41,055 nucleotides of DNA from Chitinophagales bacterium (GTDB lineage: Bacteria; Bacteroidota; Bacteroidia; Chitinophagales; S012-47): NCBI GenBank assembly GCA_015487695.1, contig WFPF01000035.1, positions 1-41,055 of the forward strand, given 5' to 3'. The position numbers and the translations under genes are program-made. This document shows positions 8,347 to 17,321 of the stretch, one piece after another; the stretch's first letter is position 1; each line of letters begins with the position of its first letter. Below the pieces are notes generated by a model. It ran no database searches and was not told where the DNA came from. It saw only the letters and a list, made by a program, of their open reading frames with translations.

Positions 8347-9165
8347 TCAGATAATTCCTCTTTTGCTGAGAATGGAGGCCATCTCCTCCTGCAATTTCTT
8401 AGCTGCCCGGCCGGCTGCCCCGGCATAGTCGCTGCCGTTCGAAGCATAAATTATCGAACGGGAAGCATTTACAAGCAAGCCTATATCATCCGTCATTGCA
8501 AGCTCACAGACCTTCTGCAGCTTGCCGCCCTGGGCTCCGATACCGGGAACCAGAAAGAAGTGCCGGGGTGCAAGGCTGCGAACCGTACTCAGCTCCTCTT
8601 CGCGTGTGGCACCAACGACAAACATCAGCTTCTCAGCTCCGCCCCATTGCCTTGCTTTTCTGATCAGTGTTTCGTAAAGTTTTCCCTCCGGGCATTCCAG
8701 AAACTGAAAGTCACGGCTGCCGGCATTGCTGGTGAGCGCCAGCAATATGGTCCATTTGCCGGGAAAATCAAGAAAAGGGGAGATGCTGTCATATCCCATA
8801 TAAGGGGCCACGGTGATCGCATCACACTGCAGATGCTCAAAAAAGGCGCTGGCATATTGCCCCGATGTGTTGCCGATGTCTCCGCGTTTGGCATCTGCTA
8901 TCACCAGTTTGTCTTTCGGAATTAACCTGATGCTTTCTTCCAACACCTTCCAGCCTTCCGATCCGAGTGCTTCGTAAAATGCCGTATTGGGTTTGTAGGC
9001 TACGCAATATTCACTTGTGGCCTCAATGATGGCTCGGTTAAATTCAAGCATTCCTTCCGCATTGCGCGGGAGATTGGCGGGTAATCTCCGGAGGTCGGTA
9101 TCCAACCCTACACAGAGAAAGGAGGCCCGGTCTTTGATATTTTGAATAAGCTCCTGGCGACTCAT
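8347..9165 (-). CDS. pyrF: orotidine 5'-phosphate decarboxylase (type 2)
   Basis: 'MSRQELIQNIKDRASFLCVGLDTDLRRLP', 'KLVIADAKRGDIGNTSGQYA', 'VNASRSIIYAS'. Upstream 50 codons of the track ORF are out-of-frame adhesin sequence; ATG 9165 preferred. Confidence 0.94.
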   Translation of the reverse strand: MSRQELIQNIKDRASFLCVGLDTDLRRLPANLPRNAEGMLEFNRAIIEATSEYCVAYKPNTAFYEALGSEGWKVLEESIRLIPKDKLVIADAKRGDIGNTSGQYASAFFEHLQCDAITVAPYMGYDSISPFLDFPGKWTILLALTSNAGSRDFQFLECPEGKLYETLIRKARQWGGAEKLMFVVGATREEELSTVRSLAPRHFFLVPGIGAQGGKLQKVCELAMTDDIGLLVNASRSIIYASNGSDYAGAAGRAAKKLQEEMASILSKRGII

Positions 9166-9169
9166 GCCA

Positions 9170-9177
9170 CAAAAATA
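9170..9177 (-). promoter_or_regulatory. -7 promoter box (TATTTTTG) directly before pyrF ATG
   Basis: + strand caaaaata; exact TAnnTTTG; 4 nt to ATG. Confidence 0.5.
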
Positions 9178-9188
9178 GAGTAATTCTT

Positions 9189-12100
9189 TTAGCGTAAAAG
9201 GATTACTTCTCCTTTCACTTCGAAGAGAAATTCGCTGCCCGGATAGTGAAGTACGGCCCGGTACACGTACATGCCGGGCGGAGCCGGGCTGCCGTCCGCA
9301 TAGCGACCGTCCCACGGACTTGTGCTGCCGTAGACGAGTTGCCCCCAGCGATCGTATATGCGGATCTCCGTGATCTCGACCGTGGGATGTACAAAGAAAA
9401 GATCATTGCTTCCATCCTGGTTGGGCGAAAAAGCATTGGGGAGCCCTACCAGAATGTTGGGTTTGATGTTGATCGTAATGGAGTCGCTGGCCATACAGCC
9501 GTCTGCGTTGATAACAGTAAGCGTATAGCTGGTGCTTTGCTTTGGCGAAGCTATTACAAGTGCCGTGAGGCTGTCGGACAATCCACTGCCCGGCTGCCAG
9601 ATATACTGATAATTGCCGGGTGGATTGATATCGGGTGTGATGCTTACTTCGGCTCCCGCATCGATTGTTATATCCGGCCCGAGCTCGACACTGAAAACAT
9701 CGGAACTGAGCAGAACAATGCTCGTATCGGCAGTGCATCCGTTGCTGTCGGTGACGGTGACGGCATAGTTTCCGGCACCCAGGCTGTCCAGGAAGTTGCT
9801 GTCACGGCCATCGCTCCATAGATAGCGGAAAGGCTCACTGCCTCCCTGGACCTCTAGAAGAATACGGCCATCCATTTTGCCCGGACAGCTTTCATCCGTA
9901 GCCTCAACGGAAAGCAAGAGCCGGGTGTCGTAATTTAGGATTACCGTATCCTGATAAGTACATCCGTTCGCATCTCTTATGCTCAGATAATAGTTGCCCG
10001 CGGCAAGCCCGGTGAGGGTGTCCGAGGGCGGGAGGTTTCCCGACCAGCTGATGCTTAACGGGGGGCGGCCTCCGGAGTAGGCGAGGAAGATCTTCCCGTT
10101 GTCTGCACCGGGGCAGGCAGGATCGGTGCTGAAAAAGTCCACACGAATGGTATCGGGATTCCCGATGCTGATGGAAAAGGTGTCGCGGCATTGTTTGCTG
10201 TCACTGATGTACAACTCATAGGTACCGGCCGGCAGTCCGCTTACTGTTTGGGTCTGGTCCTGATTGGGTGTATTCCAGAGGTAACTGTATGGTGGATTGC
10301 CTCCGCTGGGTATCACGGTGACCTCCCCATCGCTCCTTCCCGGACAGGAAACATTCGAAGCAATCACATTGACCTGTATTTCATCAGGTTGTGAGATTTG
10401 AATATTCCGGACAATGGCACAGTTGCCGGCATCGGTGATCGTAAGCGTATAAAATCCCGCTCCCAGTCCCGTGACAATGCTGTCGCTGTCATTGCCGGGT
10501 GTGTTCCACTGAAAGGTGTATGGCTTCTGGCCGCCCCGAACATGCACGGTAACCTGTCCGTCATTTCCGTTGAAGCAGGAAACCGGAATCGTGTCAAAAC
10601 TGATCTGATAATTGGCCGGAGGGTCAATGGTAACCGAGGCTGTCACCTGACAATTGTTTTTATCAAATACCCGGACGATATAGGAACCCGCACGAAGGTT
10701 TACGGCTGTGTCTCCATACTGATTGGGGCTGCTGTTCCAGAAATAAGTGTAAGGAGGCGTGCCGCCTGTCACCAAGGCAATGGCCATGCCGTTATTTCCT
10801 CCTCCGATACAGGTCTCGGGGAAGGCTGTCACCTGGATCAGGAGGCTATCGGGCTCGCTAAGGGTGGCACTGCTTTCAGCCTGGCAGCCGTTGCTGTCGG
10901 TGATCGTAAGGCTATAGGTGCCGGGCCCGAGATCGAAAATGCGGTCGGCATTGCTTCCGCTGCTCCACTGGTAAGTAAATGGGGGCGCATCACCGCTAAC
11001 ATTCGACTGGATGATGCCGTCATTTGCCCCGTGACATGTGATGCTGTCCACCGTAAGCGAGAGGATAATATTGCCGGTATTTTTTATCAGAATGCCGGCC
11101 GTATCCATGCATCCGCTGGCATCACTCACGGTGACGGAATAATAGCCGGCACTTAAAGCGCTGATAGCGGCACTCTTCGAGCCGTTGCTCCAGGTAATGT
11201 CATACGGAGGGTTGCCGTTCAGGATATTGACCTGTGCAGAGCCGTCATTGCTTGAGTTGCAACTTACATCCTGGCCCGAAACCTGAATGCTCAGGGCATT
11301 GGCAGGCTGAGTAATTTCAACGGAGTCGATATTGACGCAGCCTTTTCCATCGGTGACGGTGACACGATACCACCCCGGATCGAGTCCGCTGGCGGTGGCC
11401 GTATTTTGTGGGGGAGTGGTGCTCCACTGATAGCTGAAGGGGCCTGTGGTGTTGCTCACGGTGACCGTCACTTCTCCGCTTTTCTGGCCTTTGCAGGCAG
11501 GGGTAATGTTGCTGAACTGAATCAGAGGCAAGGGATTGACCTTAATGTATGTGGTATCCCGGATTACCGTTCCGCAGGCATCGGTGACACGAAGGGTAGC
11601 AAATGTATCGGCAAAAACAGGAAAAGCGCTTCCATTCGGTGTGCTGACATTGTCTGGGGTCCAGAGGAAGGAATAGGGCGGTACTCCGTAGCTGGATCGT
11701 GAGTTGAAACTGACGGTCTCGCCATAACAGACTTCCACCGAATCGCCCTCAAAAATGAAGGCTTCGAGTGTTCGTGCTTCAATGATGACCTTCCAGTCGC
11801 CCGGAAAAATCTGATGACATTCTACGCCACAAGTGGCACCGGCAGGGCAGGAACAGCTATAGGTTCGCATTTCAAAGGAAACCTGATGATCGGGGCAACT
11901 GAAGGGAGCGCAATTGACATTGTTGAAAAGGTCAATGCCGGCAAAGATGTGATCGAATGCCGTAGAATTGGGGGGAGAATAAAAGCTGTTGAAAGGTACA
12001 TAGCGATTGTTGCAGGGGCCATAGATGCGAAACCCTGCTTTGACAGGATCACAGCTTCCGCTGCATCCGCCATTGATGGTCCTCAGCCGGACGCTGCTCC

Positions 12101-13142
12101 GGGCGGCTACCAGGGTGCTTTTCCCCGGCACGGTAACGGTGAGCACATTGCTGCAGTAATCATTCGGGTCAAAACAGAAGCCCGAAGGCTCAAATCCGAT
12201 GCCGCCCTGGTTGCTGTCGACTGCAGAAACCAACGGGTCAATCCGGACAGGAAATTTCCGTTCGGGTGAACGCAACCAGTCCAGCTCCACGCGCAGGGTC
12301 AGAAGATATTCATTGCTGCCTTCCGCTTTCTCAAAAAGGTATCCGTAGTTATCACTCATCACTTTGCCATCGGCATCGTAAATAAGCGGTGCGGCTATTT
12401 CGATAAGGGCTTCCCCCCGGCTGTCGAATACTGCGAGGCGGCCCTTCCAGAGCGATCCGTCCATGTGCCCGCTTAATGGAGCCAGATACCATCCCTCGGG
12501 GAGCAAGATTTGGTTTTGCCACGAAAGAAAATCAAAGATCCGGGGAATCTCCGATTGATCGATCAGTATGACCGTGGATTTGATTCCTCCTCTTTCTGGC
12601 CGGTATTCCAGCTCCATATCCGATCCCCCAATGGGGGCGTGCATTCCGTTTTCCGTAAATCCGGCATTTGCTGCAAGCGGAGCCAAAACGACAATGCTAT
12701 CGGGCAATCCGGAATAGACTATTCGTGTATTCCGGTTGAATGCGACCCATTGGCCTTTGATCCGAATGCCCGATTCAAGGGTTTTTGTGTGAATGCGCGT
12801 GGGGAAGGGCTGCTGTGGGGCCTCCATGTAGAGGCCCTGGCGGCCGGAACTCAGCCGGGGGTCAATATCCCTCCAGAAACCGTTGCTGTCGAGGTAGTTG
12901 AGTGGCCCGTTGGCTTGCTCTATCAGGATGCGTGATCCTTTGCTGTTATTTATGCGGTAGATCCGTTTTCGGGCCGTTCTTTCAGCAATTATTTCTTCAC
13001 AGTCGGAGCAGGGTGCATCGTCCGGCAGGAGGCCTTCTTCGGGGTGCTTTTTATCCGGTACTAATTCCGCACTTTTTATTGACTGAGCAGGAAGCTGCGA
13101 TTGTGAAAGAATCAGCAGTAAGATGAAGATAGCTCGCAACAT
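9189..13142 (-). CDS. large SprB-repeat protein with gliding-motility-associated C-terminal (T9SS type B) sorting domain
   Basis: 1317 aa; signal peptide MLRAIFILLLILSQSQLPAQS; eight 'C.g..DG...v...GG..PY...Ws......l..L.aG.Y.vtitD..GC' repeats; C-terminus 'LPNAFSPNQDGSNDLFFVHP...RIYDRWGQLVYGS..WDGRYADGSPAPPGMYVYRAVLHYPG'. Confidence 0.93.
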   Translation of the reverse strand: MLRAIFILLLILSQSQLPAQSIKSAELVPDKKHPEEGLLPDDAPCSDCEEIIAERTARKRIYRINNSKGSRILIEQANGPLNYLDSNGFWRDIDPRLSSGRQGLYMEAPQQPFPTRIHTKTLESGIRIKGQWVAFNRNTRIVYSGLPDSIVVLAPLAANAGFTENGMHAPIGGSDMELEYRPERGGIKSTVILIDQSEIPRIFDFLSWQNQILLPEGWYLAPLSGHMDGSLWKGRLAVFDSRGEALIEIAAPLIYDADGKVMSDNYGYLFEKAEGSNEYLLTLRVELDWLRSPERKFPVRIDPLVSAVDSNQGGIGFEPSGFCFDPNDYCSNVLTVTVPGKSTLVAARSSVRLRTINGGCSGSCDPVKAGFRIYGPCNNRYVPFNSFYSPPNSTAFDHIFAGIDLFNNVNCAPFSCPDHQVSFEMRTYSCSCPAGATCGVECHQIFPGDWKVIIEARTLEAFIFEGDSVEVCYGETVSFNSRSSYGVPPYSFLWTPDNVSTPNGSAFPVFADTFATLRVTDACGTVIRDTTYIKVNPLPLIQFSNITPACKGQKSGEVTVTVSNTTGPFSYQWSTTPPQNTATASGLDPGWYRVTVTDGKGCVNIDSVEITQPANALSIQVSGQDVSCNSSNDGSAQVNILNGNPPYDITWSNGSKSAAISALSAGYYSVTVSDASGCMDTAGILIKNTGNIILSLTVDSITCHGANDGIIQSNVSGDAPPFTYQWSSGSNADRIFDLGPGTYSLTITDSNGCQAESSATLSEPDSLLIQVTAFPETCIGGGNNGMAIALVTGGTPPYTYFWNSSPNQYGDTAVNLRAGSYIVRVFDKNNCQVTASVTIDPPANYQISFDTIPVSCFNGNDGQVTVHVRGGQKPYTFQWNTPGNDSDSIVTGLGAGFYTLTITDAGNCAIVRNIQISQPDEIQVNVIASNVSCPGRSDGEVTVIPSGGNPPYSYLWNTPNQDQTQTVSGLPAGTYELYISDSKQCRDTFSISIGNPDTIRVDFFSTDPACPGADNGKIFLAYSGGRPPLSISWSGNLPPSDTLTGLAAGNYYLSIRDANGCTYQDTVILNYDTRLLLSVEATDESCPGKMDGRILLEVQGGSEPFRYLWSDGRDSNFLDSLGAGNYAVTVTDSNGCTADTSIVLLSSDVFSVELGPDITIDAGAEVSITPDINPPGNYQYIWQPGSGLSDSLTALVIASPKQSTSYTLTVINADGCMASDSITINIKPNILVGLPNAFSPNQDGSNDLFFVHPTVEITEIRIYDRWGQLVYGSTSPWDGRYADGSPAPPGMYVYRAVLHYPGSEFLFEVKGEVILLR
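9700..11535 (-). repeat. eight tandem SprB-type protein repeats (about 75 aa each)
   Basis: Counted by eye in the translation, from 'LPLIQFSNITPACKGQ' to 'ADTSIVLLSS'. Divergent at DNA level. Boundaries approximate. Confidence 0.85.
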
Positions 13143-13199
13143 GAGGCCTGTTTCAGATAGTATTATTTGTATATCGCGAAATTAGTGCGAATGTTGCCT

Positions 13200-13457
13200 T
13201 CAGGAGCCGGCACTATCCACATTAATGGCCTCTACGCGTTGAAGACTGGGCAGCACTTTTCGCAAGGTTTCCTCTACACCCGCCTTCATAGTCATAAAAC
13301 TCATCGGGCAGGCGATGCAGTTTCCGAGCAATCTGACCCGTACGACATGATCGCTTGTCAGTTCCACCAATTCGATGTCACCACCATCTTTCTGGAGGTA
13401 AGGCCGGATGCTTTCCAGTCCCGCTTCGATTTGTTTTATGATTTCGTCTCTGTTCAT
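13200..13457 (-). CDS. NifU C-terminal domain (NFU) Fe-S scaffold protein
   Basis: 85 aa; 'IRPYLQKDGGDIELVEL...VRLLGNCIACPMSFMTMKAGVEETLR', CxxC conserved. Confidence 0.92.
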   Translation of the reverse strand: MNRDEIIKQIEAGLESIRPYLQKDGGDIELVELTSDHVVRVRLLGNCIACPMSFMTMKAGVEETLRKVLPSLQRVEAINVDSAGS

Positions 13458-13474
13458 AGTATGGGCGGCCAGGA

Positions 13475-14569
13475 TTAATTGCTGACCTCAACGGTTTTTG
13501 TGGCTTCCTGATTGGCATTGCGCAGCGAAACCTGCCGGGCCAGATTTCGCGCAAGATCCTGAAATGCAAGTTCCACCTCTTCGTTTTGCAGTGAGGCAGG
13601 CATGCCCGAGTCTCCGCCCTCGCGAATGCTTTCGACCAGCGGGAGCTCGGCCAGAAGGGGAATATCAAACTGCTCGGCCAGCTTTTCTCCGCCCCCTTTC
13701 CCAAAGAGATGGTATTTTTTGTCTGGCAATTCGGGTGGTGTGAAATAGGACATGTTTTCGACCACTCCGAGTATGGGTACTTTGATCTGGGCCATTTTGA
13801 ACATGGCAACACCTTTGCGCGCATCGGCCATGGCTACTTCCTGGGGGGTGGTCACAATCAGGGCACCCGTGACCGGCATGGTTTGCACCACGGTGAGGTG
13901 TATGTCTCCCGTTCCGGGTGGCAGGTCAAGAATCAGATAATCGAGTTCGCCCCAGTCCACATCCGTAACAAACTGCCGCAGGGCCGAGCTGGCCATGGGA
14001 CCGCGCCATACCACGGCCTGCATCTCGTCAATCAATAGTCCGATGGAAAGCAGTTTGACACCGTAGCGCTCGATGGGAATGATGAGATGTTTGTCACCGG
14101 ATTGTTTCACCTGCGGGCGTTCGCTTTTAATGCCAAACATGGTTGGGAGCGAAGGACCGTAGATATCGGCATCCAGCAGTCCGACCCGGGCTCCGTCCTG
14201 TGCGAGGGCTACGGCCAGGTTGGCTGCTACGGTGGATTTGCCGACACCTCCTTTGCCCGAAGCCACGGCAATGATGTTCTTTACGCCCGGCAGCAGGTTG
14301 AGGTCCTGACGCAGGGTGGTTACGCGGCTCGAAAATTCAACTTCCACTTCGAGGTCGGGCGAAACCCTCTCGTGTAGGGCCTTTATGCAGTCATTTCTCA
14401 ACTGATCTTTCAGGGGGCAGGCCGGGGTGGTAAGCACGATCGTGAATGACAGTTTCTGCCCTTCGATTCGAATGTTTTCAATCATCTTAAGGGTCACAAG
14501 GTCCTGCTTAAAGTCAGGGTCCTCCACATGAGACAATGCCTTTAAAATTTTCTCTTTACTGATACTCAT
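13475..14569 (-). CDS. mrp: Mrp/ApbC/NBP35 family ATP-binding Fe-S carrier
   Basis: 364 aa; 'VASGKGGVGKSTVAANLAVALA', 'LLDADIYGPSLPTMFG', 'DYLILDLPPGTGD'. Confidence 0.93.
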   Translation of the reverse strand: MSISKEKILKALSHVEDPDFKQDLVTLKMIENIRIEGQKLSFTIVLTTPACPLKDQLRNDCIKALHERVSPDLEVEVEFSSRVTTLRQDLNLLPGVKNIIAVASGKGGVGKSTVAANLAVALAQDGARVGLLDADIYGPSLPTMFGIKSERPQVKQSGDKHLIIPIERYGVKLLSIGLLIDEMQAVVWRGPMASSALRQFVTDVDWGELDYLILDLPPGTGDIHLTVVQTMPVTGALIVTTPQEVAMADARKGVAMFKMAQIKVPILGVVENMSYFTPPELPDKKYHLFGKGGGEKLAEQFDIPLLAELPLVESIREGGDSGMPASLQNEEVELAFQDLARNLARQVSLRNANQEATKTVEVSN

Positions 14570-14588
14570 CGTTTTCTTTTGATCCCTG

Positions 14589-14596
14589 CAAAGTTA
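14589..14596 (-). promoter_or_regulatory. -7 promoter box (TAACTTTG) upstream of mrp
   Basis: + strand caaagtta; exact TAnnTTTG; about 20 nt before ATG. Confidence 0.55.
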
Positions 14597-14721
14597 CAAT
14601 AAGCAACGGAAGAGCCTGCTTATTGAAAATGCCTGAATGTAATTGAAAAAGGCGGCTAAAAAATTGATTTAATGCCATATCTGTCTTAAATTAACCTATC
14701 GTTAATCAAAATCGTTGTCTT

Positions 14722-14973
14722 ATGGTCATAACATTTGAAGAACTGCGGAAAATCAAGGATCAGCTGCCCGATGGAGCAATCCACCAAATAGCTGAAGAGC
14801 TGAACCTTACTGAGGAAACGGTTAGAAACTATTTTGGTGGATACAATTTCAGAAATGGAGAACCTACGGGAGAACATTTCGAGAAAGGCTACCATGGAGG
14901 TTTTGTAGAGATTGAGGATTCCAAGATTCTGGAGGCCGCCAGACGCATTTTGGATCAGGTGGCCACACACTGA
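14722..14973 (+). CDS. small HTH-like protein, hypothetical
   Basis: 83 aa; 'GAIHQIAEELNLTEETVRNYFGGY' resembles a helix-turn-helix; followed by a terminator. Confidence 0.65.
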   Translation: MVITFEELRKIKDQLPDGAIHQIAEELNLTEETVRNYFGGYNFRNGEPTGEHFEKGYHGGFVEIEDSKILEAARRILDQVATH

Positions 14974-14984
14974 TCGAAAGAAAT

Positions 14985-15017
14985 AAAAAAGCCATCCTCA
15001 TGCTGGATGGCTTTTTC
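14985..15017. terminator. bidirectional terminator between convergent HTH gene and EF-G paralog
   Basis: aaaaaaGCCATCC-tcatgct-GGATGGCttttt; symmetric A/T flanks. Confidence 0.85.
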
Positions 15018-15040
15018 TTTAAGTGCATCTTTCGCAGCTT

Positions 15041-17167
15041 TTACGCTTCGCTCTCTTCATATTCGGCAATCAATTTATGCTGCACTTCTGCCGGCACCGG
15101 AGCGTATTCCACAAACTTGCGTGTGTGCCGGGCTCTTCCCTGTGAAACAGAACGCAATGCAGAACTGTATTTATAGAGTTCCGAAAGCGGCACGCGAGCC
15201 GTAATTTTCTGATAATGACCTTCGGCATCCATGCCCATGATCAAGGCTCTCCTTGTTTGTAAATCACTCATCACCTCACCCATCACATCTTCAGGCGTGA
15301 GCACCTCTACTTCGTAGATGGGTTCCAGCAATTTTGGATTGGCTTCCCTGAAGGCATTTCTGAAGGCCATCCTTCCTGCCGTTTTGAAAGCGGCATCGTT
15401 GGAGTCAACCGGATGCATCTTTCCGTCATAAATACTGATCTGAACATCGCGGACATAGCTCCCCGTGAGGGGGCCTTCTTCCATTTTCTCCATGACTCCC
15501 TTGAGTATGGAAGGCATAAAACGGTTGTCGATGGCTCCTCCTACGATGCAATTGTAAAAGACCAGCTTTCCGCCCCAGGGCAGGTCGATCTCTTCTTTCC
15601 CGCGGACGGTAAAATCTGAGGGCGGGGGAGTGACACCTTCCTGATACGGTTCGACCCGCATGTGTACTTCGGCAAATTGCCCGGCACCACCTGATTGTTT
15701 TTTATGCCGGTAACTGGTATCCACTTTCTTTTGTATCGTTTCCCGGTAGGGGATCCGGGGCTCTTCAAATTCCACCTGTATGTGATAAAGGTGTTCCATT
15801 TTCCATTTCAGGATATAAAATTGCAGTTCGCCCATTCCGTAGACAATCGTCTGCTTGAGTTCCTGTGACTGCTCTACCCGTATGGTGGGATCTTCATCCT
15901 GAAGGTGATGCAGCGCCTGGGCCAGTTTCTCTTCTTCTCCCTTGCGGGCAGGCTTGATGGCCATTCTGATCTGAGGCTCCGGATATGCAATGGGTTCAAT
16001 CGTCACATTGAAACCCTTGTCGTGCAAGGTGTTGTTGGTATGGGTGTTTTTGAGTTTTACCGTAGCGCCTATGTCTCCGGCATCCATGCTGTCCACCGAT
16101 TCCCGGGTTTTCCCCTGCATCACGAAAAGCTGGTTGATACGTTCCGAGCTTTTGGTCTGGCTGTTTTCAAGGTCTTTGGGAGTCGAAATAATCCCTGACT
16201 GCACTTTGTAAAAGGACATCTCACCCAGGTGGGGCTCACTGATCGTTTTAAAAATAAAAAGGGCTGTCTTGGCATTGGGATCACAAGGCAGCTCTTCTCC
16301 ATTTTTCAGTTTTTCGGGAGGCATCTCGTTGGCACTGGGTGCCACGTTATCGATAAAGCCCATCAGCCGGCCGCTTCCCATGTTCTTCTTAGCCGACAAA
16401 CAGAAAAGCGGGAATATGTCGTGGTTGATCATGGCCGAGCGCAAGCCCTTCCTCATCTCGTCTTCATCGAGCTCTCCTTTTTCGAAATAGAGTTCCATCA
16501 GCCCTTCGTCATTCTCTGCAATGGCTTCTACCAGCTCATTGTGCAGTCTGTCCGCACGCTCCCGCTCACTGTCGGGAATAGGGAGCTTTTCTGGTTTTCC
16601 TCCTTCGGCTGGAAACTTATACATGGTCATCTTTAACAGGTCGATGATCGTGTCAAAATCATTGCCCTGATTGAGAGGATACTGCACCACGGTTACTTTA
16701 TTTCCGAAGCGTTCTTTGGACTGATCCACGGTGAGGTCGAAATCGGCCTTTTCCGTGTCCAACTGGTTTATTGCAATGATGGTAGGTGTCTTGTAGTTTT
16801 CGATGTATTCCCATTGCAACTCGGTGCTTACTTCCACCCCAAACTGAGCATTCAGTACCAGCACGGCAGTATCGGCAACGCGAAGAGCCGAAACCACTTC
16901 TCCAACGAAGTCATCGAGGCCCGGTGTGTCAATGATGTTAATTTTAAATCCACGCCAGTTGGCATGCATTACGGATGAAAAAAGCGAGTTTCCCCGCTCC
17001 TTTTCGATTTCAGTATAGTCGGAAACAGTATTTCCTTCCTCAATACTTCCTCTTCTGTTAATCATTCCCGACTCAAAAAGCATGGTTTCGGCAAGCGTGG
17101 TCTTGCCGCTACCCGAGTGGCCAACCAATGCAATGTTTTTTATATGCTTCAGATCAAATTCTGCCAT
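15041..17167 (-). CDS. elongation factor G paralog (EF-G-like / FusA2-like)
   Basis: 708 aa; 'IALVGHSGSGKTTLAETML', 'INIIDTPGLDDFVGEV', 'AINQLD', C-terminal EF-G IV/V domains ('AGRMAFRNAFREANPKLLEPIYEVEVLTPEDVMGEVMSDLQTRRALIMGM'). Confidence 0.92.
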   Translation of the reverse strand: MAEFDLKHIKNIALVGHSGSGKTTLAETMLFESGMINRRGSIEEGNTVSDYTEIEKERGNSLFSSVMHANWRGFKINIIDTPGLDDFVGEVVSALRVADTAVLVLNAQFGVEVSTELQWEYIENYKTPTIIAINQLDTEKADFDLTVDQSKERFGNKVTVVQYPLNQGNDFDTIIDLLKMTMYKFPAEGGKPEKLPIPDSERERADRLHNELVEAIAENDEGLMELYFEKGELDEDEMRKGLRSAMINHDIFPLFCLSAKKNMGSGRLMGFIDNVAPSANEMPPEKLKNGEELPCDPNAKTALFIFKTISEPHLGEMSFYKVQSGIISTPKDLENSQTKSSERINQLFVMQGKTRESVDSMDAGDIGATVKLKNTHTNNTLHDKGFNVTIEPIAYPEPQIRMAIKPARKGEEEKLAQALHHLQDEDPTIRVEQSQELKQTIVYGMGELQFYILKWKMEHLYHIQVEFEEPRIPYRETIQKKVDTSYRHKKQSGGAGQFAEVHMRVEPYQEGVTPPPSDFTVRGKEEIDLPWGGKLVFYNCIVGGAIDNRFMPSILKGVMEKMEEGPLTGSYVRDVQISIYDGKMHPVDSNDAAFKTAGRMAFRNAFREANPKLLEPIYEVEVLTPEDVMGEVMSDLQTRRALIMGMDAEGHYQKITARVPLSELYKYSSALRSVSQGRARHTRKFVEYAPVPAEVQHKLIAEYEESEA

Positions 17168-17321
17168 GGCACATTGTTTTTATGATGAGTAAAAAATTAA
17201 AAGGATGTTAAATATACTTTTTGCAGGGCTGACTGCCAAAGGATTACCCCTTTGATTGAGGATGATTGATATCACCTTTCTTTTCATAAAAAAATGCAAT
17301 CATTGGCCGGGTATATGGCCA

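Noticed and set aside
9166-9315. Track extension of pyrF to 9315
   Set aside because: The extra 50 residues are the adhesin 3' end read in another frame; the PyrF family begins at MSRQEL (9165).
10398-11156. 252-aa + strand ORF (and 9246-9821, 11814-12269, 12510-12935)
   Set aside because: Antisense to the SprB-repeat gene; repeated coding sequence gives long open antisense frames. No independent evidence.
9700-11535. Periodic similarity resembling a repeat array/CRISPR
   Set aside because: Period (about 225-240 bp) and conservation are at protein level inside one ORF (SprB repeats), not identical short repeats with spacers.
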